From NCBI RefSeq assembly GCF_001584725.1, contig NZ_CP014606.1:806001-870000 (forward strand): DNA of 64,000 nt, written 5' to 3'. The notes under the pieces are model-generated. The model was not told where the DNA came from, made no database searches, and saw only the letters and a list, made by a program, of their open reading frames with translations. Position 1 is the first letter of the stretch; the number at the start of each line of letters is the position of its first letter. Made by a program: the position numbers and the translations under genes. This document shows, one piece after another, positions 8,951 to 20,915 of the stretch. Source of the stretch: an endosymbiont 'TC1' of Trimyema compressum (GTDB taxonomy: Bacteria; Bacillota; TC1).

Positions 8951-9818
8951 AATTATTATTTAAAAACTTTTTGCCACTAAATTTTCTTGATAAATCAAGC
9001 CATAATGGACTTGCCACTGCTATTGATGAGTACATTCCAATTATTGTACCTATAATCATAGCTAGTGTAAACTCATGGGTAGATGAACTACCTAGGAAAT
9101 ACAGTGAGATTAATACAATTAACACACAAACAACTGTTGTAATTGATCGTCCTAAAGTTTGGGTAATACTTCTATTAACAATTAGCTCTTTTGAGTCCTT
9201 TTGATAAGAGGGCACTTTCAAATTTTCTCGGATTCTATCATAAATAACAATTGTATCGTTGATAGAGTAACCAACAATTGTTAAGATAGCTGCAATAAAA
9301 GACATTCCAATCTGAATTTGGAAGAGAGCAAAAATACCTAAGAGGACTATAATATCATGGAGTGAAGATAAAATCCCTCCAATACCAAAAAACAATTCAA
9401 AACGGATTGTTAAGTAGATAATAATTCCTAGTGAAGCCAAAGCTAATGCCAAAATTGCTTTTTGGGACAATTCAGATCCTATAACACCACTAACGGTATC
9501 ATTTTTTACTACTTCAATTTGTCCAAATTTTTCTTTTAACTGATTCATTTTATTATTATATTCTTCTTCAGATAAAGCAGAACCTTTAATAATATAATGA
9601 TTAGCTTCAGTTTCTTGAATATCACTTTCTTTAAAAATTGCCTTAATATCATCTGTTGCTATATGTTCTGATAATTTAATTTCAAGTAAAGTACCACCAG
9701 CAAAGTCCGGTCCCAAGTTAAATCCTTTAGTAAACATGGCTATAAAACTTGCTAATAGCAATACAACAGTAACTATATAAATTATTTTCTTTTTACCCAT
9801 AAAATTAATAATTTTCAT
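8949..9818 (-). CDS. secF: Protein translocase subunit SecF
   Basis: Membrane subunit that with SecD and YajC uses the proton-motive force to help SecYEG export. The 289-residue protein has an N-terminal membrane helix, a periplasmic-type domain containing FAGGTLLEIKLSE (the SecF GG region), and a cluster of five C-terminal helices that includes the family pattern GYSINDTIVIYDRIREN. The length is normal. The gene directly follows secD with one base between them and has an AGGAGG site before its ATG. Confidence 0.97.
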   Translation of the reverse strand: MKIINFMGKKKIIYIVTVVLLLASFIAMFTKGFNLGPDFAGGTLLEIKLSEHIATDDIKAIFKESDIQETEANHYIIKGSALSEEEYNNKMNQLKEKFGQIEVVKNDTVSGVIGSELSQKAILALALASLGIIIYLTIRFELFFGIGGILSSLHDIIVLLGIFALFQIQIGMSFIAAILTIVGYSINDTIVIYDRIRENLKVPSYQKDSKELIVNRSITQTLGRSITTVVCVLIVLISLYFLGSSSTHEFTLAMIIGTIIGMYSSIAVASPLWLDLSRKFSGKKFLNNN

Positions 9819-11114
9819 TTAGTTTTCCTCCTTTTCTTTTGGAGAAATCCTAAAACCATAAAAAGATTTCTTTTGGAAGAATTTAACCTTCACTGCCAAT
9901 TGTAACATTATTCTACTTAGCATTAATGAAGTTATTAAATTAATTGTAATACCAATTAAAAGAATTACAGCAAATCCCTGAATTGAACCTGAACCAATAA
10001 CTAAAATAATAACACCGGCTAACATTGTTGTAATATTAGTATCTAAAATAGTAATAAAGGCCTTTTTATAACCACCGTTAATTGCAGCCTGTAAAGATTT
10101 TCCACTTCTTAACTCATCCTGTATTCGACAAATTAAAATAATATTGGCATCTGCTGCAATTGCAATTGTTAAAATCAAAGCGGCAATACCTGGCAGCGTC
10201 AGAGTAGCTTTAATCATTACCATAACTGCCAATAAAAGGTTAGTAAAAGCAATTAAACTAAAAGTAGTTACTACACCTGGCAAACGGTATAGCAAAATTA
10301 AAAATAATGCTAGTAATGCTAAACCAACACCTACTGCTATTAAACTTTTATTAAGTGATTCAGCACCTAGAGTTGGTCCAATAGTAGATTTTTCTACTAT
10401 TTGTAGGCCAACAGGTAAAGCACCTGAATTTAATAATTTAGCAATATTATTTGCTTCATCAAACGAAGCAAATCCACCAGAAATAGTAGCTTGACCATCA
10501 GTAATTGCCTCTTTGACATTAGGGTTAGTAATTAACTCATTATCTAAAAGAATTGCAATTTTTCTTCTTGGATCACCTTCAGGACACTTTGTAGACAAGC
10601 GACCTGTAGCTTCAGCAAATGCCGCTTTCCCAGTTTCATTAAATTCTAATACAACTGAATATTTATTTGTATTATTGCTTTTAGCTGCATATGCCTTTTG
10701 TAAATCAGCGCCCGTTAAAATAGGTATTATATTTGCTCCATCATTTGTTTTTACATCACCAGCAATAAATTTCAGCTCAGCTGTCTTGCCTATTAAATTT
10801 ATGGCAGCATCGGGGTCATTAATTCCAGCAATTTCAACAATTAATCGATTGTTACCTACTACTTGAATAATTGGCTCACTAACGCCTAATGTATCAACTC
10901 TCTTACGCATAATTTCTTGAAGTTTAGCCATGTCATCAGCTGTAACTGGTTGTCCGTCCTTTTCCTGTGCTTCCAGCATAACATGAACACCCCCCCTTAA
11001 ATCTAATCCTAATTGAAGATTGTCTCTAAGAGGGGTGTAACTAATACCTGCTATAATAAGAATTGAGACACAAATAAGCGCTAGAAGGAGAAGACTACGT
11101 TTACGAATTTTCAT
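9819..11114 (-). CDS. secD: Protein translocase subunit SecD
   Basis: Partner of SecF in the Sec accessory complex. The 431-residue protein has an N-terminal helix, the signature LGLDLRGGVHVMLEA just after it, a large exported domain, and C-terminal helices with the SecD pattern AIAADANIILICRIQDELRSG. The length is typical of the short SecD of Bacillota, and no fusion to SecF is seen. It is the second gene of yajC-secD-secF, transcribed on the minus strand downstream of queA and tgt. Confidence 0.97.
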   Translation of the reverse strand: MKIRKRSLLLLALICVSILIIAGISYTPLRDNLQLGLDLRGGVHVMLEAQEKDGQPVTADDMAKLQEIMRKRVDTLGVSEPIIQVVGNNRLIVEIAGINDPDAAINLIGKTAELKFIAGDVKTNDGANIIPILTGADLQKAYAAKSNNTNKYSVVLEFNETGKAAFAEATGRLSTKCPEGDPRRKIAILLDNELITNPNVKEAITDGQATISGGFASFDEANNIAKLLNSGALPVGLQIVEKSTIGPTLGAESLNKSLIAVGVGLALLALFLILLYRLPGVVTTFSLIAFTNLLLAVMVMIKATLTLPGIAALILTIAIAADANIILICRIQDELRSGKSLQAAINGGYKKAFITILDTNITTMLAGVIILVIGSGSIQGFAVILLIGITINLITSLMLSRIMLQLAVKVKFFQKKSFYGFRISPKEKEEN

Positions 11115-11140
11115 CCAATCTAGTCCTTTCTTTCTTTGGT

Positions 11141-11467
11141 TTATTTTTTCTTTTTTGCTTCTTGTTCTAATTCTTTTTGTTTGGCAATTCTTTGTTCATT
11201 AGATAGGTTTTTGAAAATTGCTTCTTTTTCCATTACAAATTCAACTGTATCGGAAATTTTAACTGTTATGGTACTGCTATCTTCAGGAACTTTGGTAACT
11301 TCCCCGTGGATGCCGCTATAGGTAATAATTTTATCACCTTTTTGCAAATTCTTTAACAATAATATTTTCTCATTTTTTTGTTTCTTCTGTGGACGTAATA
11401 TTAAAAAATAAAATATAGCCACTAAAGGAAGAATTAACAACAGCATTTGTGTTATGCCTTGGTCCAT
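11141..11467 (-). CDS. yajC: Preprotein translocase subunit YajC
   Basis: Small single-pass membrane protein that associates with SecDF. Starting at the ATG at 11467 (AGAGGTG site), the protein has 108 residues: a membrane helix (about residues 7-25), the family motif FLILRPQKKQ, a beta-rich KOW-like domain around GDKIITYSGIHGEV, and a lysine-rich tail. An in-frame codon at 11485 exists, but it lies upstream of the ribosome binding site and is less likely. It lies between tgt and secD. Confidence 0.93.
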   Translation of the reverse strand: MDQGITQMLLLILPLVAIFYFLILRPQKKQKNEKILLLKNLQKGDKIITYSGIHGEVTKVPEDSSTITVKISDTVEFVMEKEAIFKNLSNEQRIAKQKELEQEAKKKK

Positions 11468-11534
11468 GGAATACACCTCTTTCAATTGTTATTTTTTTAC
11501 GATTCCCTACTATCTTAACATTTTTCTTCTAATA

Positions 11535-13690
<2,156 letters not shown>

Positions 13691-13739
13691 TTTCCTCATT
13701 CTTTAAAATATCTATCCCTTATTATAGCTTTTTTGGCAA

Positions 13740-13984
13740 TTAAGTTGCAAGCCTATCTCCTATCTTTAGCAAGGAGCATTGAGACAATAAGCTCCCCTAT
13801 AATGGCTACCGTTCTGCGAGAAGGCATTAAAAAGGGGGAATTTAAAACCAACTACCAGCGTTATTTTGAACATTTAAAAGTTTTTCAAGAATTAACTGAA
13901 AAAAGTCTTTCAGTGCCATCAGTAACTTTTCAATATTTAGAAAATTTTATTCAGAGCGGTGACTATAATGAATCCCCCCTATAG
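13740..13984 (+). pseudogene. Possible TetR-type regulator remnant
   Basis: Plus-strand open stretch. The segment around SSPIMATVLREGIKKGEFKT resembles the C-terminal ligand domain of TetR-family regulators, where an acidic or basic 'EGIKKGEF' helix is common. No N-terminal helix-turn-helix is present and no start with a good ribosome binding site was found. The open frame overlaps the start of queA on its 5' side, which cannot be genuine. It sits directly before a decayed methyltransferase on the same strand. The identification is weak. Confidence 0.3.
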
Positions 13985-14522
13985 CCCCATATCAAAAACC
14001 TTTAACCTTAAATATTGATGAAAACAGTTTAGAAAAACTAACTGCAGAGAATGAACCCTATCTTCTTTTCTCCTGAAAATATTAATGGTTTTAATAAAAA
14101 ATATATGGATTTCTACAACAAAATCGCTTTTCTTTATCGACTTAGTGCTAAATTTATAACTCAAAAAAATGAAAGAATTACTAGATGACTTAGAAATTAG
14201 CAATAATGATAGGTTTTTAGAAGTCTCAGCAGAAACTGGACATAATTTGAAATATTTAGTTAAAAAATATCAAAATCTAGAATTGTATGGACTTGATATC
14301 TCTTCTGGAATGCTTAAACAATACCAAAAGATCTTGACAAGCAACCAGTTTTTTAGTCCAAGCTAATGCAGAAGCACTCCCTTACAAGGCTAATTCATTT
14401 GATAGTGTTTTTCATGTAGGAGGCATAAATTTTTTAATGACAAGAAAGCTGCTATCGAAGAAATGATTAGAGTTGCTAAACCCAATACTAAAATCACTAT
14501 TGTAGATGAAACAAGTAAATAG
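13968..14522 (+). pseudogene. SAM-dependent methyltransferase, decayed
   Basis: Plus-strand fragments read, in order and in several frames, as a class I methyltransferase: KKYMDFYNKIAFLYRLSAKF, then the SAM-binding region FLEVSAETGHNLKYL and LYGLDISSGML, then FHVGGINFF, and the end MIRVAKPNTKITIVDETSK. This resembles a clostridial family that ends in such a VDET motif. Frames change near 14080, 14165 and 14345, with a further small change near 14430. No complete product is possible. It is one of the few plus-strand units in the first 58 kb. Confidence 0.75.
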
Positions 14523-14629
14523 GTAAAAAAGTCTATCGTTTCAGATATTAGAATAGTGGTAAGTATAAATTAGGTTTTCGAAAGTAAATAAATTTAAAAA
14601 GAGAATACGCTTCTTTATATAACCACAAA

Positions 14630-14657
14630 AAAAGATGCTCTATTAAGAGCATCTTTT
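14630..14657. terminator. Terminator after the zinc-ribbon gene
   Basis: AAAAGATGCTC / GAGCATCTTTT, an 11-base stem with a 6-base loop and flanking A and T runs. It can act for the minus-strand zinc-ribbon gene and also in the other direction. Confidence 0.85.
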
Positions 14658-14661
14658 GTTT

Positions 14662-14835
14662 TTAGTCTTGGCTGTCGTAACTGTTGTTTCTTCTTTGTTG
14701 TTTTCTTTGTCTTCTACATTCAGGACAACGTTTAGGTTCGTTTGTGAACCCTTTTTCAGCATAGAACTCTTGCTCGCCTTGTGTAAACACAAAGTCAGCG
14801 CCACAGTCAGAACAGGATAATGTTTTGTCTTCCAT
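14662..14835 (-). CDS. Small zinc-ribbon protein
   Basis: A 57-residue protein with two CxxC pairs, CSDCG near residues 8-12 and CPEC near 38-41, and a basic, Gln/Arg-rich tail. This matches the short zinc-ribbon (zf-trcl/YgiT-like) proteins common in Clostridia, whose function is not known. The two CxxC pairs most likely bind one zinc ion. The ATG at 14835 has a GGAGG site, so the longer reading at 14850 is unlikely. It is a single gene with its own candidate promoter and terminator. Confidence 0.85.
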   Translation of the reverse strand: MEDKTLSCSDCGADFVFTQGEQEFYAEKGFTNEPKRCPECRRQRKQQRRNNSYDSQD

Positions 14836-15226
14836 TTTTACTACCTCCACTATTACTTGATTTGGACCTGTCTTTTTATTCTGTCTTCATATAATAATAG
14901 TGAAGGGCCGAATTAAAAAAAGATTCCATTCATATAAGTATAGTAACACAACAATTCTGATTGTACAACCTATTTTTATGTATTTTTGTAAAATATTATA
15001 AAAAACATTGTTAAATTATTCACAATTAATTACTATTTATTTTTCTTGTTAAATCACTAGATTTACTTATATATAATGGACCTAACATTACTCTTTAAGC
15101 TACTATAATAAAATTCTATTTCAAGTCCTTTAAACCAAAGATATTTATTGATATATATTAATTAATCACTAATTTTGGATAGTAATTTTAAAGCAAAATT
15201 TCTTGTATTTAATATTTAATTATTAA
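14836..15226. other. AT-rich intergenic region
   Basis: About 390 bases without a gene between the zinc-ribbon gene and ppdK. It holds the candidate promoter of the zinc-ribbon gene (14940-14968) and, at its right end, meets the ppdK terminator. The central part is very AT-rich, and I see no reading frame, clear RNA fold or repeat in it. Confidence 0.6.
14940..14968 (-). promoter_or_regulatory. Candidate sigma-A promoter of the zinc-ribbon gene
   Basis: On the minus strand TTGTAC (14963-14968) and TACTAT (14940-14945) are 17 bases apart, about 105 bases before the ATG. Confidence 0.55.
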
Positions 15227-15258
15227 AAAAGAGTTATGTAATTATATATAACTCTTTT
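15227..15258 (-). terminator. Terminator after ppdK
   Basis: AAAAGAGTTAT / ATAACTCTTTT, an 11-base stem with a 10-base AT-rich loop and a T-run on the minus strand, 13 bases after the ppdK stop codon. Confidence 0.75.
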
Positions 15259-15270
15259 AAAATCTAGAGC

Positions 15271-17898
15271 TTATTTATTCATTAAAACAGACTGAGCTGC
15301 TGCTAATCTAGCAATTGGTACTCTAAAAGGAGAACAGCTTACGTAATGTAAGCCTACTCTATAGCAGAAATCAACGGAAGATGGATCGCCACCATGCTCC
15401 CCACAAATACCTAACTTAATATTAGGCCTTGTAGATTTACCTTTTTCAACTGCCATTTTAACCAATTGCCCTACACCTTCTTGGTCAAGTTTAGCAAATG
15501 GGTCAAACTCATAAATTTGCTTAGTGTAATAATCATCTAAGAAGCCACCAGCATCATCTCTCGAAAAACCAAATGTCATCTGAGTTAAATCATTTGTACC
15601 AAAGGAAAAGAACGCTGCCTCTTTAGCAATTTCATCAGCCAACAATGCTGCTCTAGGAATCTCAATCATTGTACCTACCATATAGTCGAGTTCAATACCT
15701 GATTCCTTAATTAACGTATCTGCAACATTAGTAATTACATCTTTAACATATTTAAATTCTCTAGCTTCCCCAGCTAAAGGTACCATAATTTCAGGAATAA
15801 TATTGAATCCTTTAGTTTTTTTCACTTCAAGGGCAGCCTCAATAATTGCTCTACCTTGCATTTCCGCAATTTCAGGAAATGTAATAGCTAAGCGGCAGCC
15901 TCTATGACCCATCATAGGGTTAAACTCATGTAAAGATTCAATTTTTGCTTTTAGTTTTTCTACTGTTACATTCATTTCTTTAGCAATTTTGACAATTGAC
16001 TTTTCATCTTGTGGCAAAAACTCATGCAACGGTGGATCTAATAAACGGATAGTAACTGGTTTTTCTTCCATAGCTTCATAAATACCAATAAAATCTTCTC
16101 TTTGCATTGGTAATAATTCATTTAAAGCAGCACGTCTCGCTTCTTCAGTTTCAGCTAAAATCATTTTGCGCACTGACGTAATTCGAGTGTCATTAAAGAA
16201 CATATGCTCTGTCCTTGTCAAGCCAATTCCTTCAGCACCAAATTCTACTGCTTTTATAGCATCTTTAGGTGTATCAGCGTTGGTTCTCACTTTTAATGTT
16301 CTGATTTTATCAGACCAAGCCATAAATGTGGCAAAATCTCCTGAAATTTCAGGAGATACTGTTTTAATATCATCAATGTAGACTTTACCAGTAGTACCAT
16401 CTAATGAAATAAAGTCACCTTCTTTAACTGTATAACTGCCAACTGTAAAATATTTTTCTTTCTCGTTTACAACAATATCACCACATCCAGCTACACAACA
16501 TGTGCCCATGCCTCTTGCAACGACAGCTGCATGAGAAGTCATACCACCACGAACAGTTAAAATACCTCTGGCAGCAGCCATTCCCTCAATATCTTCTGGT
16601 GAGGTTTCCTGACGGACAAGAATAACTCTCTCATCTCTTTTATCCTTAGCTTCTTTGGCAGCTTCAGCAGTGAAATAGACTTGTCCTGCAGCAGCTCCTG
16701 GAGAGGCTGGTAAACCTTTTGCTACTGGCGTAGCGTTATCTAATACCTTCACATCAAACATAGGATGAAGCAATTGATCCAATTGTTTTGGATCAACTTT
16801 CATAATAGCTTCTTCTTCAGTTACCATGCCTTCAGCTACTAAATCAACTGCAATTTTGAGAGCAGCTTGAGCGGTTCTTTTGCCATTGCGGGTTTGTAAG
16901 AAGTAAAGCTTCTTATTTTCAATAGTAAACTCAACATCTTGCATATCTTGATAATGATTCTCTAGATTTGTAGTAATATCCATAAATTCTTTATAAACTT
17001 CTGGCATATCTCTTTCCAAAACAGCAATTGGATTAGGTGTTCTAACACCAGCTACAACATCCTCACCTTGAGCATTAATTAAATATTCTCCAAATATTAA
17101 GTTCTCGCCTGTTGCTGGGTTTCTAGTAAATGCAACTCCTGTGCCACAAGTATCACCCATATTCCCAAATACCATCATTTGAACATTAACAGCTGTACCC
17201 CATGAACTTGGAATGTCATGCATCCTTCTATAAACAATGGCTCTAGGATTATCCCATGATCTAAATACAGCAGTAATAGATTCCATTAATTGTTCTTTAG
17301 GTTCTTGAGGAAAGTCAGCTCCTGTTTTTTCTTTGTATATTTTTTTAAATGTACTGACAAGCTTCTTAAAGTCTTCTCCAGTTAAATCCATATCAGAAGC
17401 AGCACCTTTTAATTCTTTCATTTTAACAAGTTCTTCTTCAAAAAACTCTTTATTAACTTCTTTTACTACATCTGCAAACATTTGAATAAAACGTCTGTAA
17501 GAGTCATAAGCAAATTTCATATTTCCGGTTTTATTTTTCAATCCTTCAACAGAAGCATCATTTAAACCTAGGTTTAGGACTGTATCCATCATCCCTGGCA
17601 TTGATGCTCTAGATCCTGAGCGTACTGAAACCAGTAAAGGATTATTCTTATCCCCAAATTTCTTATTTGAAATAGCCTCTAATTTTTCAATGCCATCCTC
17701 GATGCCTTTAATAACGCCATCATCAACTACTCTTCCTTTATCATAATAGTCATTACACGCTTCTGTTGTAACGGTAAATCCTTGGGGAATAGGCATACCT
17801 AGCTTAGTCATTTCTGCTAAGTTAGCCCCTTTACCTCCTAAAAGATTTCTCATTGAAGCGTCGCCTTCACTGAACATGTAAACAAATTTTGTTACCAT
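15271..17898 (-). CDS. ppdK: Pyruvate, phosphate dikinase
   Basis: Interconverts pyruvate, ATP and Pi with PEP, AMP and PPi, and is central to glycolysis or gluconeogenesis in many anaerobes. The 875-residue protein has the N-terminal nucleotide-binding domain (GGKGANLAEM; SVRSGSRASMPGMMDT), the phosphohistidine domain with the catalytic His in GGMTSHAAVVARGMG (about residue 455), and the C-terminal TIM barrel ending in CGEHGGDPSSVDFC. The ATG at 17898 lies 7-8 bases after AAGGAGG; an in-frame TTG three bases upstream is less likely. No regulatory kinase (PDRP) gene is adjacent. Confidence 0.97.
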   Translation of the reverse strand: MVTKFVYMFSEGDASMRNLLGGKGANLAEMTKLGMPIPQGFTVTTEACNDYYDKGRVVDDGVIKGIEDGIEKLEAISNKKFGDKNNPLLVSVRSGSRASMPGMMDTVLNLGLNDASVEGLKNKTGNMKFAYDSYRRFIQMFADVVKEVNKEFFEEELVKMKELKGAASDMDLTGEDFKKLVSTFKKIYKEKTGADFPQEPKEQLMESITAVFRSWDNPRAIVYRRMHDIPSSWGTAVNVQMMVFGNMGDTCGTGVAFTRNPATGENLIFGEYLINAQGEDVVAGVRTPNPIAVLERDMPEVYKEFMDITTNLENHYQDMQDVEFTIENKKLYFLQTRNGKRTAQAALKIAVDLVAEGMVTEEEAIMKVDPKQLDQLLHPMFDVKVLDNATPVAKGLPASPGAAAGQVYFTAEAAKEAKDKRDERVILVRQETSPEDIEGMAAARGILTVRGGMTSHAAVVARGMGTCCVAGCGDIVVNEKEKYFTVGSYTVKEGDFISLDGTTGKVYIDDIKTVSPEISGDFATFMAWSDKIRTLKVRTNADTPKDAIKAVEFGAEGIGLTRTEHMFFNDTRITSVRKMILAETEEARRAALNELLPMQREDFIGIYEAMEEKPVTIRLLDPPLHEFLPQDEKSIVKIAKEMNVTVEKLKAKIESLHEFNPMMGHRGCRLAITFPEIAEMQGRAIIEAALEVKKTKGFNIIPEIMVPLAGEAREFKYVKDVITNVADTLIKESGIELDYMVGTMIEIPRAALLADEIAKEAAFFSFGTNDLTQMTFGFSRDDAGGFLDDYYTKQIYEFDPFAKLDQEGVGQLVKMAVEKGKSTRPNIKLGICGEHGGDPSSVDFCYRVGLHYVSCSPFRVPIARLAAAQSVLMNK

Positions 17899-17969
17899 CA
17901 ATTATACCTCCTTTAAATACTACTATTTATTATAACATGAAAAATTTTATTCATACCTAAAACAGCAAA

Positions 17970-20027
17970 TTAAATTACCACAGATTCAACATCAAATAAT
18001 TGATCACCCATTTTTAAAATAGTCCCTAATAAACCAAGTCTATTGTTTTTTACTGCTTCTTCATCAGCCATAACCATAACATTTTCAAAAAATTCAGCCA
18101 TTTCTTTTTTCAGAGTAACAAAAATTGTCATTGCTTCTCTATAATCTTGTTTCTTTAAAGCTTCAGTAAAATCTCTTTCAATTGAAGCTACTTTTCTGCC
18201 TAAGGCTTTTTCAGAGTCATCTTTAAATAAGTTTTCGGAAAAAATAACAGATACTACTTTTTGCTTTTTAAGAATATTCTTAGCTCTTTTTAGAACTTCA
18301 ACTAAATCTTCAAAAGATTCACTTTGACTAAAATTCTTTAAATCTAAGGCTTTTAAGTAAACACTATAGATATCATCAATATCACCCTTCAAAAGACTAT
18401 CAACTAAATCATAAGATAATTCTTTTTCAAGGATAACTTTTAAGCGCAATTTAAAAAAATCAAGTACATCTTCTACAAGCAATTCTGTAATAGTAGATCC
18501 ATATAGTATTTTTACTTTAGACACTAAATCTCTCAAGGATAAGTGCAGTTTATTTTCAATTAAGGTTCTAACAATACCTAAAGTATGCCTTCTTAAAGCG
18601 TAGGGATCTTGACTACCCGTTGGCATTAAACCAATACCAATCATGCCTATAATAGTGTCTATTTTATCTGCAATTGCTACGGCTATACCCGTTGTAGTTT
18701 TAGCTACGCTATCTCCTGCAAAAATAGGTTTATAATGTTCTTCAATTCCAATTGAAACAAGAGGTTTTGCACCTTCAATTTCACTATAATAACGTCCCAT
18801 TTTACCCTGCAATTCAGGAAATTCGTAAACCATTTGAGTCTCTAAATCACATTTACAAAGAATCGCAGTTTCTTTGATTTCAGCAATTTCCTTGAAATTA
18901 AGCTGATTGCCAATATATTCAGATAATTCAGTTATTCTTTGAACTTTATTACCTATAGTTCCTAATTTCTCTTGAAATACTACGCGATTCAATTTCTCAA
19001 TTAAAGAATTCAGAGGGGTTTTTTGATCCTCTTCAAAGAAAAATTTAGCATCCTCCAAACGTGCAATTAAAACTTTCTCATTACCTTTAATAACTGTATC
19101 AAGAGCATAATCATCACCACAACGAACCCCTATAAAATTAGGTAATAAATCACCATTATTATTTTCCAAAGGGAAATACTTTTGATGTTTTGCCATTGTA
19201 ATCATGACTACCTCTTTAGGTAATTTTAAATACTCTTTATTAAATGACCCTGTAAAAACAGTAGGATACTCAACTAAGAAAAGAACCTCTTCAAGTAAAT
19301 TATCTGAAGGCACAAACTTTCCGCCAACTTTTTTTTCTTCCTCACTAATTCCCTTCAATATTAGCTCTCTTCTTTTCTCAATATCACATATTACATATTC
19401 TTTTTCAAGAGTAGATTCATATAGTCCATCATTAGTAATTTCAATATTACCTTTTGATAAGAAGCGATGACCAACTGTTGTATTACTACTTTTAATACCA
19501 GCAAATTCAATAGTTAACGGTTGATTATCAAAAGTCGAGATGATGGAGCGTACAGGTCTAACAAATGCTGTTTCTTCATTACCCCAATGCATCATTTTAG
19601 GAAAACGCATACTCTTCAATACTTTTTCAATAATTGAAGGTAATAAAGTTTTTGTTTCAACGCCAGGAATAGTCTTTTCAATATAAATATATTCAATATC
19701 TTTAATGATTTTTGTAGATAACTCTTCTGAACTAATGCCTTGGTCTCTACAAAATCCTAATAAAGCTTTTGTTGGCTCTCCAGTTTCATTGTAAGCTGCT
19801 TTAACATTAGGACCTTTAATTTCAACATGGACAGGTTCTGTTGCTAAAGCCAAGCCAGTAATAATCATAGTCAATCTTCTAGGTGTTCCCATCATCTTAA
19901 TAACATCCCAAGGAATACCATCTTTATCCAATTGCTTTTTTGTTTTCTCTAAGAGCTCATTTAAAGCACCCTTCATAAAACGAGCAGGAATTTCTTCAGT
20001 TCTAATTTCCAGTAAATAATTAGCCAT
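17970..20027 (-). CDS. glyS: Glycine--tRNA ligase beta subunit
   Basis: Large subunit of the alpha2-beta2 bacterial glycyl-tRNA synthetase. It binds tRNA-Gly and contains the HD-like and anticodon-binding domains. The 685-residue protein begins NYLLEIRTEEIPARFM and includes the family segments MRFPKMMHW, LVEYPTVF and SQDPYALRRHTLGIVR. The length is normal. It directly follows glyQ with no gap and shares its transcript. No T-box is seen upstream of the pair, although glyQS is T-box controlled in many Bacillota. Confidence 0.97.
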   Translation of the reverse strand: MANYLLEIRTEEIPARFMKGALNELLEKTKKQLDKDGIPWDVIKMMGTPRRLTMIITGLALATEPVHVEIKGPNVKAAYNETGEPTKALLGFCRDQGISSEELSTKIIKDIEYIYIEKTIPGVETKTLLPSIIEKVLKSMRFPKMMHWGNEETAFVRPVRSIISTFDNQPLTIEFAGIKSSNTTVGHRFLSKGNIEITNDGLYESTLEKEYVICDIEKRRELILKGISEEEKKVGGKFVPSDNLLEEVLFLVEYPTVFTGSFNKEYLKLPKEVVMITMAKHQKYFPLENNNGDLLPNFIGVRCGDDYALDTVIKGNEKVLIARLEDAKFFFEEDQKTPLNSLIEKLNRVVFQEKLGTIGNKVQRITELSEYIGNQLNFKEIAEIKETAILCKCDLETQMVYEFPELQGKMGRYYSEIEGAKPLVSIGIEEHYKPIFAGDSVAKTTTGIAVAIADKIDTIIGMIGIGLMPTGSQDPYALRRHTLGIVRTLIENKLHLSLRDLVSKVKILYGSTITELLVEDVLDFFKLRLKVILEKELSYDLVDSLLKGDIDDIYSVYLKALDLKNFSQSESFEDLVEVLKRAKNILKKQKVVSVIFSENLFKDDSEKALGRKVASIERDFTEALKKQDYREAMTIFVTLKKEMAEFFENVMVMADEEAVKNNRLGLLGTILKMGDQLFDVESVVI

Positions 20028-20912
20028 CTATTTCCCCTCCTTATTTTTCAGTAATGGAAAACCTAAGGCTTCTCTTTGTTCAACATACCCTTTAGCGCAT
20101 TCTTTAGCCATATTCCTAATACGTGTAATATAGCCTGTTCTTTCAGTTACACTAATAGCACCTCTAGCATCTAATAAATTAAAAGAATGAGAACATTTTA
20201 ATACATAGTCATAAGCTGGAACGATTAATTGTTTTACCATACAACTATAGGCTTCTTTTTCATATAGATTAAATAAATTAAAAAGCGTATCACTATTTGA
20301 AACCTCAAAATTATAAGTTGAAAAATCGATTTCATTTTGTTTGAAAATATCGCCGTAGGTAATATTATCTACCCATACAATATCGTAAACACTATCTTTT
20401 TCTTGTATATAAGTAGCTAATCTTTCTAAGCCGTAAGTAATTTCAACTGAATCAGGTTTACAGTCTATCCCTCCACATTGCTGAAAATAAGTGAACTGAC
20501 TCACTTCCATACCATCGAGCCAAACTTCCCAGCCAAGACCCCAGGCGCCAAGTGTTGGTGATTCCCAATTATCTTCAACAAAACGAATATCATGAACCAG
20601 TAAATCAAGTCCAATTAATTTTAGACTTTCTAAATAGAGATCCTGAATATTGTCTGGGCTAGGTTTAATAATTACCTGATACTGATAATAATGTTGTAGT
20701 CTATTAGGGTTTTCACTATAACGTCCATCAGTAGGTCTTCTACAAGGCTCTACATAAGCAGTAGCCCAAGGCTCAGGTCCCAATGCTTTTAAAAATGTAT
20801 TAGGATTCATTGTTGCTGCACCCTTTTCAATATCATAAGGCATTTGAATAATGCAACCTTTTTTTCCCCAATAATCATTTAACTTTGAAATTATTTCTTG
20901 AAATGTTAACAT
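20028..20912 (-). CDS. glyQ: Glycine--tRNA ligase alpha subunit
   Basis: Catalytic subunit of the heterotetrameric glycyl-tRNA synthetase. The 294-residue protein shows the class II core: [60 protein letters not shown] and the later YGLERL motif 3. The AAGGAGG site lies in the last codons of the decayed upstream gene, so translation starts at the ATG at 20912. It forms an operon with glyS. Confidence 0.97.
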   Translation of the reverse strand: MLTFQEIISKLNDYWGKKGCIIQMPYDIEKGAATMNPNTFLKALGPEPWATAYVEPCRRPTDGRYSENPNRLQHYYQYQVIIKPSPDNIQDLYLESLKLIGLDLLVHDIRFVEDNWESPTLGAWGLGWEVWLDGMEVSQFTYFQQCGGIDCKPDSVEITYGLERLATYIQEKDSVYDIVWVDNITYGDIFKQNEIDFSTYNFEVSNSDTLFNLFNLYEKEAYSCMVKQLIVPAYDYVLKCSHSFNLLDARGAISVTERTGYITRIRNMAKECAKGYVEQREALGFPLLKNKEGK

Positions 20913-20915
20913 TTC

